A stretch of 64,000 nucleotides of DNA from Epithemia pelagica (taxonomy: Eukaryota > Bacillariophyta > Bacillariophyceae > Surirellales > Surirellaceae). Both the position numbers and the translations under genes were made by a program. The DNA lies in NCBI GenBank assembly GCA_946965045.2, contig OX337242.1:682001-746000 (forward strand). The letters are read 5' to 3'. The notes below the pieces were generated by a model. That model was not told the origin of the DNA and ran no database searches. It was given only the letters and a program-made list of their open reading frames with translations. This document shows positions 39,027 through 49,243 of the stretch, in pieces. How positions within the stretch are numbered: the stretch's first letter is position 1; the number at the start of each line of letters is the position of its first letter.

Positions 39027-41153
39027 ATGCCCCCCTTTTCGTTCCCACCACCGACCGCGCTGTCTCTCACTCACCACCATGACACGACAATAAGCATACC
39101 GCAAAACGCAAAACGCAACACCGACAACGACAACGACCAATCCGACTACTCCTCGGAGGAGAACCAACCAAGGAGGAGAATCATGAAGAAAGAGGAACAA
39201 GAGGATACCCACCACCCAACAAACAACAACAACAACCACAACAAGACGACGAAGAAGAAGGAACCACCCGAACCAGAGTTCCTCGTGGATGATTTTGGTC
39301 GTCGTCGACCCGCACAAACCTGGAACCAGGACCGGCAGACTCCTGACGACAACGACATTCACAAGAAGGAAGAGGAACTGCGTCGTCGTCTCCAGAGACG
39401 AAAAGATGAGCAGCAACAACAACGACAAGGACAAGGACGCCCACCCAACAACCACAACAACAATAACAATAACAACCATTCGCACGACGACTCGAGGGGT
39501 CATCGTCCCCGCAATCGTTGGAACCAAGAGGACAAACGGTCCTTTTCTCGAACAAGAATCCACGACCGGGAGGAGGAAGAGGATGAGGATCGATTCGTGG
39601 CTCGAATCACCAAGCATGGTCGAGACAACGACCAACAGGGTCCAAAAAATCGTGAGCACCACAGGAACCGACGAGACTACGAGTCACGTCACCACCCACC
39701 ATCACCACTTCCACCCGTGGGAACCATTGTATCCGGAACCATTGTTCGAATCGAACCCTATGGAGCCTTTGTGGAATGGAAGGACGATACAAATAATCAT
39801 CATGGACCCGTATATCATCGCGGATTGATTCACATTCGAGACTTGTCGTCGTCGTCCAATGGTGCCCGCATCGAATCGGTCGAGGATGTGGTAAAACTCA
39901 ACGATCGTGTGTTTGCGCGGCTGGTGCGAATTGAGGAACCTCCACAATCGAATGGACGAGGACGACTCCAATTCAGTCTGTCGCTGCGAGGACTCAATCC
40001 ACAAACCGGAGAAGTGTTCGAAGACTACGAACCACAACAACACCAACAACGGCCCCGAGGACGACATGCCAATCCACACCACCAACAACAACACTATCGA
40101 CGACGACGAGCCCAAGACCGTGCCCAACTCATGCATCGATTGGGTCGAGACGTGTCGTGGAAGCAACACGACTTTCCCCCCACGGTGGATCCCTCTGTCT
40201 TGCGGTTGCTCTATTCCACCAGTCCCTCCCAGGACACGAACAAGAACAACCAGACGAAACCACCAGAAAAGGAATCGACCGTGCCAAAAAAGTCCAACAC
40301 TAGGGAACGGTCGAAACGACAACGATCCGAGGAGAGCCGTACCGACCAAGATTCTTCATCATCATCATCGTCGTCGTCGAGCGACGACTCGTCCTCGTCG
40401 TCGAGCGACGACTCGTCCTCCACATCGTCCCACCGCCCTCGCTCGTCGAGACGCCGGAATCCCCAAAAGCGGTCACGACCGTCCCGACGACCACGACACT
40501 CTTCCTCATACTCTTCAGCGGGAGAGGACCAACCAAAGAAAACTACGAAACATGCCAACACAGAACACTCTTCTTCACCAGTGCCGGAAAACAAGGTGAC
40601 ATTTGCTCAGGAGGAGGATCATGATGCATTGAAATCACAGGCATTGGCAAACGCTTCCCAGACCACGGCTGCGCCCGAGAATAGTGATGATGATGATAGC
40701 GTCGGTCCTCAGCCACCTCCCCTGGGAGACGGCGCCATGGACGATTGGCAGGGCACAGCGGCCGCTGCTGCGGCGGGAGGCGCCGGTCAGTACGGCAAGG
40801 CCTTGCTGCCCGGAGAAGGCCAAGCCATGGCCAGCTTTGTCCAACAAAATTTACGAGTCCCTCGTCGGGGAGAAATTGGGTACAATGCCGACGAAATTGA
40901 AAAGTACGAACAATCGGGCTATGTCATGTCCGGTTCGCGGCATGCCCGCATGAATGCCGTCCGCATCCGCAAGGAAAATCAAGTCTACAGTGCCGAAGAA
41001 CAACGGGCCTTGGCCTTGATTACCCTGCAAGAAAATCAACGCAAGGAAGCCGAACTTGTGGAGGATTGGAAAGAATTGTTGCAAGCCAAAAAAGACCAAA
41101 CCAAACAAAAAGCACAGCAGCAACAACAAGCAACACAGCAGTCTCTGGCCTAG
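39027..41153 (+). CDS. NKAP: S1 RNA-binding domain fused to NKAP/SynMuv C-terminal domain
   Basis: 708 residues. Residues 1-225 are charged, Asn/His/Arg-rich and disordered. Residues about 229-320 form an S1 RNA-binding domain (GTIVSGTIVRIEPYGAFVEW, HRGLIHIRDLS, LNDRVFARLVRI, RLQFSLSLRGLNPQTGEVF), closest in pattern to the S1 domain of ZCCHC17-type proteins. An RS/SR-like Ser-Arg-Asp-rich region follows. Residues about 598-690 match the NKAP C-terminal domain: YGKALLPGEGQAMASFVQQN, RVPRRGEIG, SGYVMSGSRHARMNAVRIRK, ENQVYSAEEQRALALI. NKAP binds RNA and spliceosome components and represses transcription, in the nucleus. Known animal NKAP lacks an S1 domain. An overlapping ATG at 39020 opens a 20-codon uORF; ATG 39183 is an alternative start. 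Confidence 0.88.
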   Translation: MPPFSFPPPTALSLTHHHDTTISIPQNAKRNTDNDNDQSDYSSEENQPRRRIMKKEEQEDTHHPTNNNNNHNKTTKKKEPPEPEFLVDDFGRRRPAQTWNQDRQTPDDNDIHKKEEELRRRLQRRKDEQQQQRQGQGRPPNNHNNNNNNNHSHDDSRGHRPRNRWNQEDKRSFSRTRIHDREEEEDEDRFVARITKHGRDNDQQGPKNREHHRNRRDYESRHHPPSPLPPVGTIVSGTIVRIEPYGAFVEWKDDTNNHHGPVYHRGLIHIRDLSSSSNGARIESVEDVVKLNDRVFARLVRIEEPPQSNGRGRLQFSLSLRGLNPQTGEVFEDYEPQQHQQRPRGRHANPHHQQQHYRRRRAQDRAQLMHRLGRDVSWKQHDFPPTVDPSVLRLLYSTSPSQDTNKNNQTKPPEKESTVPKKSNTRERSKRQRSEESRTDQDSSSSSSSSSSDDSSSSSSDDSSSTSSHRPRSSRRRNPQKRSRPSRRPRHSSSYSSAGEDQPKKTTKHANTEHSSSPVPENKVTFAQEEDHDALKSQALANASQTTAAPENSDDDDSVGPQPPPLGDGAMDDWQGTAAAAAAGGAGQYGKALLPGEGQAMASFVQQNLRVPRRGEIGYNADEIEKYEQSGYVMSGSRHARMNAVRIRKENQVYSAEEQRALALITLQENQRKEAELVEDWKELLQAKKDQTKQKAQQQQQATQQSLA

Positions 41154-41488
41154 CATCCACGTCCAAACGGGAAACAGAGGAGATGGCAGTCGTTGTTGTG
41201 TCACACATCCAGGGACCTACAGACAGTACATGATACAACCAGCTCGTTTCCGAGTAGCTAGGTAGCACAAGGTAAAAACGACGTTGCGGTGTTATACTTT
41301 CTCTAGAGGGAGGGACGGATGATACAACCCGCTAGTAGTGAGCACCCCAAGGGAAAAGACCCACCGTGGTGAAATTCTTTGGCGTGTTTGGCGATGGCAT
41401 CATTGTCGCAAAATCTGTCTGTGATTCTCTCATGTGCACCTGGATCCCTACCACCGCGATTCACGTTCACACACGACATCACGTCTTG
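41154..41488. other. Convergent 3' spacer
   Basis: 335 bp between two convergent stop codons. No gene recognised. Confidence 0.4.
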
Positions 41489-43220
41489 TCATGGTCTCGA
41501 AAAGGGATTGTTTCGTGACTGTTCCGATTCAATCAATTCCAACAGAATGATTTCCCACATGTCTTGAGAAGAGTGTTGCAAGAGACGGGGGAGTGTCAAG
41601 GTCGATTCGAGCTTGAGGGAGAGCAAGGTTTGTCGATGCGCATGTTGGACTTGGAGAATGTGACTCTTGACCTGCTGGAACTGCTCCACATCCTCCTCAT
41701 CATTATTATTATTCTTGTTCTTCTTGTGGTTGGAGGGACGACGCTCGAGTTGCATGACTTGGGCGGCTAATTTGAGTTCGAGTTGGAGCAATCGTTCTTG
41801 CAACCCCGAACACCACAGTCGGACAAATCCCCAAATCCCTTGCACTTGCAAGGCATGCAAGGCCTTGGCCGCCAATCCATGCGGACTACGGGTGGTTTGA
41901 ATCATGGATTCCAATGCTTGCACGACCTGGGGAAAATCATCTTTGTGCGTCGTCTTGGTTTGGTTGAATGGTTCGGTTGTGACGAGACTCGAGGAATCCT
42001 GCGAGGCGGATTGTACTTGTAAATACGTTTCCTTGGAATGATACGCATCTGGATTGACAATGCTCGAGAGATGGATCGGTTGCGCCTGAATCGAATGGTG
42101 ACAGACAAATTGAAATTCCCCCAAGGTTTGATCGGCCACTTCTTGCACATCTGTAACTTGATAGAGCAAGGCGACCGACGCATATTGCGCCGGTACGCAG
42201 GGATGGGCAAAGGGGACGACCACGTGCCGCTCTTGTTGATTCGTCGATTGCAACAACAAGTCTTGATACAAGCTCCGATACCGGGGTTCAAAAATTTGGA
42301 GCCTCACATTCGTATCTCCCGGCAGGGGGGATTCCACATAGGTTTGGGACGAAAAGAGCTCCAAATACCGACCGGGTTGAAATAAGGTGCCACTCAATGG
42401 AAACAAGGGCAATGTCACCAAGCTAGACGACGACTCGGGTTTGTCGGCAACTGGTGGGTCCTCCTCTTCCTCCTCCTCGTCGGGGGTGTCGTTGACGTTA
42501 TCGTCGTTATCGTTTTTGGTTGCTGTTGGATCCACTGGAGGCGGAATGGGAGGCAACCAGTCAATTCCCGACTTGGCAATCCATTCCAAGGCCCATTGAT
42601 CAGCACGTTCCATGGATTCTTCCAATTCGTCCATGGAAATGCTCGTCACCTCCTCCTCCTCCACCTTTGTTGTTGGAAGCGTTTGGGGGGCGATCCGTGA
42701 TGGCGCATTATCCGTGCTGCTGTTGGTTTCGGCTGGGTTGTGGTTCGGTTGTTGTTTGACTTGCTCGACCATCTGATCCAGACGGTTCACGGCGTCCATG
42801 GCTTTGGCAACGGCATTGGCGGTTGGTATTCGAGCGTCGTCATGGTCGTTGTTGTCATTTGTTGGTGCCCGGCGAAAGCACGTTTGGACAAACGCCCTGG
42901 CATTGGCCACCGTCACCTGGTCTGCACGTTTGAATCCATGTCGACCCCTCGTCCCAGTCCGAAACCGAGGACAGGACATGAGCGGGAAGAAGGGTGGTGG
43001 TTTTCGACGATCCACCACCCAAACTTTGTTCCAAATCTCGTGTCAAACGAAGAGAGGTTCGATACAGGGAGATCAAGGCACGACGACGACGTTTGGAGGA
43101 AGAGGAATCTGCCGTCGTCGTCGTTGTTGTTGCGGTGGAAGCGACAGAGGAGGAGCTTCTCCTGGTCAAAGCACAAGACGCTGCTCGCAACGAACTCCGG
43201 TTCATCATGAAGAATCTCAT
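41489..43220 (-). CDS. LYR-motif plus LON substrate-binding domain protein
   Basis: Two exons, 43220-43019 and 42921-41489, 544 residues, frame kept. The intron 43018-42922 (GTGGTG...GTGCAG) joins DLEQSLDQVTVANARAF; it is the best explanation for the frame change, but its donor is not strong. The N-terminus (MRFFMMNRSSLRAASCALTR) looks like a mitochondrial presequence. RALISLYRTSLRLTRD carries the LYR motif, and ARAFVQTCFRR the downstream Phe typical of mitochondrial LYR proteins. The C-terminal half has VTLPLFPLSGTLFQPGRYLE, RLQIFEPRYRSLYQDLL and a long helical tail, as in the LON N-terminal substrate-binding domain; no AAA+ or protease domain follows. LYR proteins bind acyl carrier protein and aid respiratory or Fe-S assembly; the role here is an inference. 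Confidence 0.7.
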
Positions 43221-43565
43221 GGCAATGGCACCGACTCTTCCTGACTCGGATGATATGCTTCGGTCGACCAAAATGATCCAAGATCCAACGAGGAGGGGAA
43301 ATTTCCCTCATTGGAAAAGATCGGGATTTCTAAGAAATCTCCATCGTCTTAGAAGATTATGCTTGTTAAGAAAATTATTGCGATATGATCATTAAAACGC
43401 TAGAGCGTCAACGTGGACACACGTGTCCACCGGTCAATGCCTAGCGGGGTTGTTTCCACCGTACAATATTATTTTTCTTAAAATTCCTAAAATATCCCCG
43501 CTAGGGCGTGATTGCCCGGTGTCAAACTTCGAAGAAAAGAAGCAACACTAAACAGAGGAGGAACA
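43221..43565. promoter_or_regulatory. Divergent promoter region with inverted repeats
   Basis: Between the LYR-LON start and the kinase start. GTGGACAC and GTGTCCAC form a near-palindrome around CACGTG (about 43412-43429), an E/G-box-like bZIP or bHLH target. A 9-bp inverted repeat CTAGCGGGG / CCCCGCTAG lies at 43441-43449 and 43496-43504, with further inverted similarity outside it (ACCGGTCAAT against ATTGCCCGGT). Confidence 0.4.
43441..43504. repeat. Inverted repeat CTAGCGGGG...CCCCGCTAG
   Basis: Perfect 9-bp arms separated by 46 bp of AT-rich sequence; outer bases also pair imperfectly. Could be a small foldback element or a regulatory pair. Confidence 0.7.
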
Positions 43566-45071
43566 ATGGCGCACTGGTTCCATAACATGGAAACGACGTT
43601 CGAGTTCGAGTACCATGGACAACGAGCAATGGATGAGCCACTGTTGTTCTCCTCGTCTCGGTTTGGTCTTCTTCTTCTTCTTCTTCTTCGTTGTCTTTTG
43701 TCATTGATCATGGTGTCCTTCCAGAGACTTTGTCAACGGATCCGTGCCTTGGGTTGCAAAACCGTGTTGGAACCGCCCGTCTTGTCGTCATCGTCCGAGG
43801 AACAAATAATGGTGGACGGTGGCCCATTGGAATTTGAGGCCTTGTTTGATACTCAACGAAAACCAATTCTCTTGGGTCAAGGTCAGTTTGGTACCGTGAC
43901 GGAAATTCATGCCCGTCCGGGAGTGTCCATCGTCCCGACGATGAACCAGCCATTGGAACCCAACCAGAAGGAAAACGCATCTCCGAATAACAACGTTGTC
44001 CATGAGTTGGACGACGAAGAAACGCATTCCACAATTGCAAACTCGGTCGAACAAGACCGATTCCTCCATGTGGAGACTCCCATGGTTGGACAACAACAAG
44101 AACAAAGTGGCAGTCACACGAACACCATGACACCTCGTCGCTTTGCTTGCAAACGGTTGGCCAAAGGAGTCGTGTTTCAAAACAATGTCTTGTATGCACC
44201 CCTTTCTCGGACGCAAATTCAAACCGAAATCACTTGTCTCCGGGTCTTGCAGGGACGCCACCAGTGTCTGGGCTTGCATCGCGTCTTTGAAACTCGGACC
44301 GAAATTCTCTTGGTGACGGACCTGTGTCCCCAAGGTCACTTGCTGCAGTTTCTAAAACGATATAGTAGTGGAAGTGGAGGTGGTAGTACCATCCATGCTC
44401 CTTCCAATCGTTGCTCGGAGACGTCGTTGATCCTTCCTGTTTCAATGCTTTTGGCCCTGGCCCATCAACTCTTGGATGCGATTCGTCATTGTGCCAAACA
44501 TGGGATTATTCATCGGGACATTAAACCACAAAATTGTCTCATATCCTCATCTTCTTCTCCGCAAGACCACCAACCACCACCCGTGGACTATCCAGTCATC
44601 TTGACCTTGGCCGATTTTGGGTCCAGTGCCTTGCATCCTCCAACCCACTCGTCCTCGACAACAACACAACAACCACAACCACAGCAAGTGGACCTGCCCT
44701 TTCATTCCACCTTTGTCGGATCCTCCTTGTACCGGTCCCCCGAAATGTCCCATCGACCACGATGCTACAATCAAAAGACGGATGTGTGGTCGGCCGGTGT
44801 CGTCTTGTCAGTGGCCGCCATGGGATATCCACATACCCACGACGTGCTGCGCGCCTCATCCTCCGGGAAGAATCATCCTCCTCCTGTCTCGCCGTTTCGG
44901 GACCAAGCACGGTTCTCGGGCTTGTTGTTGGGGGACGTGGTGAATGCCTGCCTCACTCGGGACATGGAACAGCGTCCCAATGCCCAGGAGATTCTCGACA
45001 CGTACCAGGTTTGGCCATGGCAAGACAAACAACAACAACAACAACAAGACGAAAGGACAACCGAGCCATGA
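43566..45071 (+). CDS. Serine/threonine protein kinase with N-terminal hydrophobic segment
   Basis: 501 residues from ATG 43566. A short hydrophobic segment (RFGLLLLLLLRCLLSLIMVS) near residue 35-50 may anchor the protein. The kinase domain starts near residue 103 with LGQGQFGTV (glycine loop), then RRFACKRLAKG (Lys of subdomain II), EILLVTDLCPQGHLLQFLKR, the catalytic loop HRDIKPQNC, ADFGSS in place of the usual DFG-followed-by-Leu, SLYRSPEM (subdomain VIII) and DVWSAGVVLSVAAMG. All catalytic residues appear present. A Asn/Glu-rich insertion of about 60 residues lies between the glycine loop and the Lys. The activation segment carries an insertion of Ser/Thr/Gln-rich residues. The overall pattern resembles CAMK/CDPK-like kinases without a regulatory domain; the subfamily is uncertain. 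Confidence 0.85.
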   Translation: MAHWFHNMETTFEFEYHGQRAMDEPLLFSSSRFGLLLLLLLRCLLSLIMVSFQRLCQRIRALGCKTVLEPPVLSSSSEEQIMVDGGPLEFEALFDTQRKPILLGQGQFGTVTEIHARPGVSIVPTMNQPLEPNQKENASPNNNVVHELDDEETHSTIANSVEQDRFLHVETPMVGQQQEQSGSHTNTMTPRRFACKRLAKGVVFQNNVLYAPLSRTQIQTEITCLRVLQGRHQCLGLHRVFETRTEILLVTDLCPQGHLLQFLKRYSSGSGGGSTIHAPSNRCSETSLILPVSMLLALAHQLLDAIRHCAKHGIIHRDIKPQNCLISSSSSPQDHQPPPVDYPVILTLADFGSSALHPPTHSSSTTTQQPQPQQVDLPFHSTFVGSSLYRSPEMSHRPRCYNQKTDVWSAGVVLSVAAMGYPHTHDVLRASSSGKNHPPPVSPFRDQARFSGLLLGDVVNACLTRDMEQRPNAQEILDTYQVWPWQDKQQQQQQDERTTEP

Positions 45072-45443
45072 TGAGTCACGCAATCGGGAGAGGGACACGA
45101 AAAGGTGCACGAGAAAAGAAAGCATGGGAGACTGTGGTGTGTCGTCGTCGTGTTGTCAAACAGCACCACCAGAGCATTACACTCTGTACCGGCATTGCCT
45201 GCCTTGTGGACGCGGATACTCGGTTCACTCGTGACAAGATTTTAGGCCCTTCCTACCCAGACATTGCTTTACCTGGAACGAGCGCCACGTTCCTAGTAGA
45301 CAATCTACAACAAAAGAGTCTAATAAAGCAAGACACGCTAAAAGAAAAACACTGGTTTTACAGTTAGGCAGGAAGAAAACCTGCATTCCTTTTGTGTCAC
45401 TGCGATAATAACAAGAGCGACCGTACACGCGAGAATAACCAAA
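45072..45443. other. Convergent 3' spacer
   Basis: 372 bp between the kinase and cyclin stop codons; nothing recognised. Confidence 0.4.
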
Positions 45444-48249
45444 TTACATTTGCACCATGTGTTCAAGACTGACTTTTCCTTTGCGCTCGGCATCGGCGGG
45501 TAGATTGAATCCTCGGTCAATGGTGAGACTTTTGGAGCGTTGGGTGGCGGTATTGCCCACTTGTCGCAAAAAGGCGGCCCGTTGGTATTTGGTCGACACG
45601 GTTTGCAATCGTCGGGCACCCTCCACGTCCAGGGGATTCAATTCCTTCATGGCATCACCACCCAATCCACTCTTGATGAGCATGGCACGAAGTAAGAAAT
45701 AATACTTGGCATATTCGGATGCAGGAACCTTGACCTTGTAGCCCAAGGCTTCCAAAACGGCCAATTCAAGCTCATTGATGCGTTGCAAGGAAAACTTGAC
45801 ACCCGTAGGACAGGTTTGTGAAAAGTCGCCATTCCACATGGACAAATCATCCCATACTTTACTAGCCAGGACCATGGAGGAGAAGAGTACCGATCTCCAA
45901 TTGTTGGCATGGGGTCGTAACTTTCCGTCTGTGGATTTGATGAGGCGTTCCACATAGATAAGCGACATGATGATGCAATCGGATTCCATTTGTGCCTTTT
46001 GAAAGACATCTCGATAAAAGGCAGATACTTGATCGAGGGTCGGCCGTTCGTTCCGAGGGAGGGAGAACTGTGAGCTGCTCCCTCTCCCTTGATGCGATTC
46101 TTGATCATTGAACAAGGCATAGTCGGGACGAGAACACGAGTCTTCCATTTCGGATTGAAGAATGTGAGCACGAAAGACACCGCAAACACACTGGGAAAGA
46201 AAAACAGAATTCATTTGAGTGATACTCTGTCCAAACGATACAGCCAAACAAACTACACGGAGAGCAACTTACTTTGATGGTGGCATCCACATCTGGTTGC
46301 GACAAGGTGGAACCCACATAGAGCGTACCACATGTGTTTCGTCGTGACATTTTGGCCGGTTTGGGTGGGAGTGCCGTTTCTCCGGATAACACACGATGAG
46401 AGCCAACGCCGCGAGCAATACTTCTCTTGACCGGTTCTTGGTCCATGTGTTGCAAAGGATCCTTTGGATTGCACGGAGGAGGAGTATCTTCTTCCTCTTG
46501 CACTTCAGGTTCCTCCAGAGTCAGACCCCCAAGACTCTGATCCATTTCTCCCACAAACGATTCGTCTCCCAAGAGAGCCATTTGACTCGACGCTTGCGCG
46601 TAATTGATCAATGCCTGCGACTCGAGTTCGGTCAATCCCATATCGTGCATGGACAAATCACCAAAGGATTCCATACTGGACACCGACTCTTCGGGCAAGG
46701 CCGCCAAAACGGTTCCCAAACTTGGCTGTCTCGCTTTCGAATTCCGCAACGCATTCGGCCGAGGAGGAAATACAGAGGAATCGCTTTCCATCATGGACAG
46801 TACCTCCATATCCTCCATACTATCGTCGCTTTCGAGTCGCTGTGCTGCTGTATGATTGGGACTTTTTGTGGTTGTGACATCGGTCGGAGAGTCATCTCCA
46901 GCGGATCCCACATTTCGATGAGATGGAACCCGAAGCACCAAATCTTTGAGTATTCGTTCATCCATGGAACTAATGGTTCTCACCAGGTCCGGACGTTTGA
47001 CGGATTTGCCACCTTTCTCCTTGGTGTTCTTGTTCTTGTCGTCGTCCTCATTTGTCGTGTCCTGATCGGCCAGGTTGAGTTCATTTTTCAACATGCCGCA
47101 ACTATTCTTTGGCGAAGAGGACGATGACGATGCAAAGGTTCCTGCTTGCAAATTGCGCAAGATGTTGGCTTCCATGGCCGAAAAAAAGTCTCGTTGTTTT
47201 CGTTCCTTTTCTTGCATGGCCTCTCGTTCTGCATCCGAAGCCAATTCAATTGGCTTTCTCCATTGTGTTTCTCGTGTTTCGACATGATAAAAGTAGGTCT
47301 TGCCCGATTTGGGGTCCACGGCTGTTTTCCATTTGCAGTCTGCACCAGTCATCCTTCCACCCTGTTGCTTGTACTTTCCATCCAATGACTTGAGAGTTTG
47401 TTGTTGTAGATTGAATCGAGTAGTATCGCAAGAGGCAGGAGAAGACGATGACACGAAGATTGGCTGTTGTTGCTCGGGCGGGGAATCAAACAGAGATGCA
47501 ACCACCACTCTTGTTCCGGCTTTGACGCGATTACCGTTTCTCAAAGGTTGCGTACTTTTTGAGGCTTGGGGGACCTTTGTGTTTCTGGCAGCACGGAATG
47601 TGGTTGGGGAAGAACCCAAAAGACTCTGTCCCGTCGCGTTTCTTCTTCCAACTTCCGGGTGGCGCGTACGACTCCGACCGCGGGACTCATCAGTCGCACG
47701 TCGACCCTTGGTGCGCCACCAAAAGGGGGCACAGGAGGTGGATTTGTGGGTGGAATGGACGATGGTGGTCGTTGTCACGGAGTGATCTTCCGTGGCTTCC
47801 ATCAAACTCGCATTGTGCAGACAAGGAGCCGTCCACCAGTGCGAGGTTCGGCGAAAAATGCTTTGCGATGGCACAGAGTTCGTCTTAGTAGTTGTAGTAG
47901 CAGACGAAGGTAGAACTGAGTTGGATGCCTTCGATCCAAAGGTACTGCTGTCTCCCATTCGAAGCCAGGCATCCGCTACTGCCTCATTCGCCACAATGGG
48001 TCCAACCTGGCGTGTTTCAGGCTTTGGACTAAACAAGTCGTCCGATAGAATGGTCCGCTTGGAGCTTTCCACCACGACCTTGTCCGGGGACGATAGGTTA
48101 AAACTGGTTTGGATTTCAAAAGATGGGAAGACTTCCTCCTCCTCCATGTCTCCACTCGAGGCATACGTCTCGGGTGTTGCCAGAATGCGGTAGGCTTCAT
48201 GTCGCCGAATGCGTGGTTCGGATTGTTTTCGAAGGGGAAAGTATGGCAT
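45444..48249 (-). CDS. CCNY: WW domain plus cyclin Y-type cyclin
   Basis: Exons 48249-46273 and 46190-45444, 907 residues; the intron 46272-46191 (GTAAGT...TTCCCAG) restores GSTLSQPDVDATIKCVCGVF, the conserved entry to the cyclin Y fold. The first exon is mostly disordered, with a WW domain near residues 305-336 (CKWKTAVDPKSGKTYFYHVE, then TQWRKP), which binds proline-rich ligands. The cyclin box follows the splice: SDCIIMSLIYVERLI, NNWRSVLFSSMVLASKVWDD, NELELAVLEALGYKVKVPAS, EYAKYYFLLRAM, the normal cyclin Y order. Cyclin Y activates CDK14/16-type kinases, often at membranes. The frame is open up to 48393 without ATG, so an upstream exon is possible. A WW domain on cyclin Y is not known to me from animals or yeast. 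Confidence 0.85.
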
Positions 48250-49243
48250 GGCTGCTCGGTTTTCTTTTTCGTCGTCACGAGAAATGGACAAGAGAATGGG
48301 ATGGGTAGGTCCTTGGAAAATGGTTTCCACACTTTCCTCGTTGTATCCTTGAGAATGAGGAGCAGTCACCACCACCAAGTTGTGCTCCTCCACGACGGGT
48401 CGATGGATTAAAGAAGAAGAAGAAGAAATGATGATGATGATGATAGTATGGAGTTACCACAAACAAGCCACTGTCGAAGGAGAGAATAACAACTCAATGG
48501 CAAGGACTCTCTGGTGTATCCAAAATACTACGTTCATTGCCAAGAAGCGTAGAACATCGTATACTGGAGTTGCAGTGCTCTCGACAAAAAACGAAATGTG
48601 ATTCCAATCCAGGTCCATTGCATACACCAGATCCATGTGAGGTACAAAAAGTCCCACAGGAAAGCGAGCCGATTCGATCGTAAATCTCGCTGTCACAAAC
48701 TCATACCGAGACGGCACCTCAAACATGAATGAGACCATGGCTAAATCTGAAACTTGAAAACGGTTGAAACTGTCTTTGTGAAGGACATGCGTTGAATACT
48801 TATTGCATGATGTATGTTGGTCTTGCTTTGACAAGACTACTTGCGGCTTCTCCAATCCCATTCGCCGAGGAGGGCTTTTGTGAAAGTGAGAAGGCACATG
48901 GGACTTGACTGGGACGAGGATACATTAAAATCTCACATTCAATCTATACTCTTTGGCACAAAGTAGTGTCACAGTCCCACAAGCGGAAAGGAAACGCACG
49001 AGCCCGTCGGCAACTCCGAAGCACCAAGCACACAACATACACACACATGTGCCCAACATCGACGAGCGGATAGCTCTGGTAGCTAGCTCTCTAGCTACGA
49101 GAGCAAAAGATACCGTCAGCAAGCTGGATGATATCAAAGCTCTGAGCCCGGGGAGGTCGGAGTTGAAGGACAGCAACTAGCTTTCTCACCGAAGGAAGTG
49201 CAAGGGGAAAGGAGAACAGAATACAAGGGCGTCAGATTGTCCA
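48250..49243. other. Divergent spacer, cyclin Y / aldo-keto reductase
   Basis: Contains a GAA/GAT microsatellite (about 48413-48446). A 147-codon minus-strand frame (48454-48897) has no domain, no ATG-proximal signal and no partner exon; coding status is unclear and I do not call it. Nothing else supported. Confidence 0.4.

Noticed and set aside
46396-47127. 243-codon + strand frame
   Set aside because: Antisense shadow of the WW-cyclin Y first exon.
48454-48897. 147-codon minus frame
   Set aside because: No recognisable domain, no conserved pattern and no splice partner; left uncalled.
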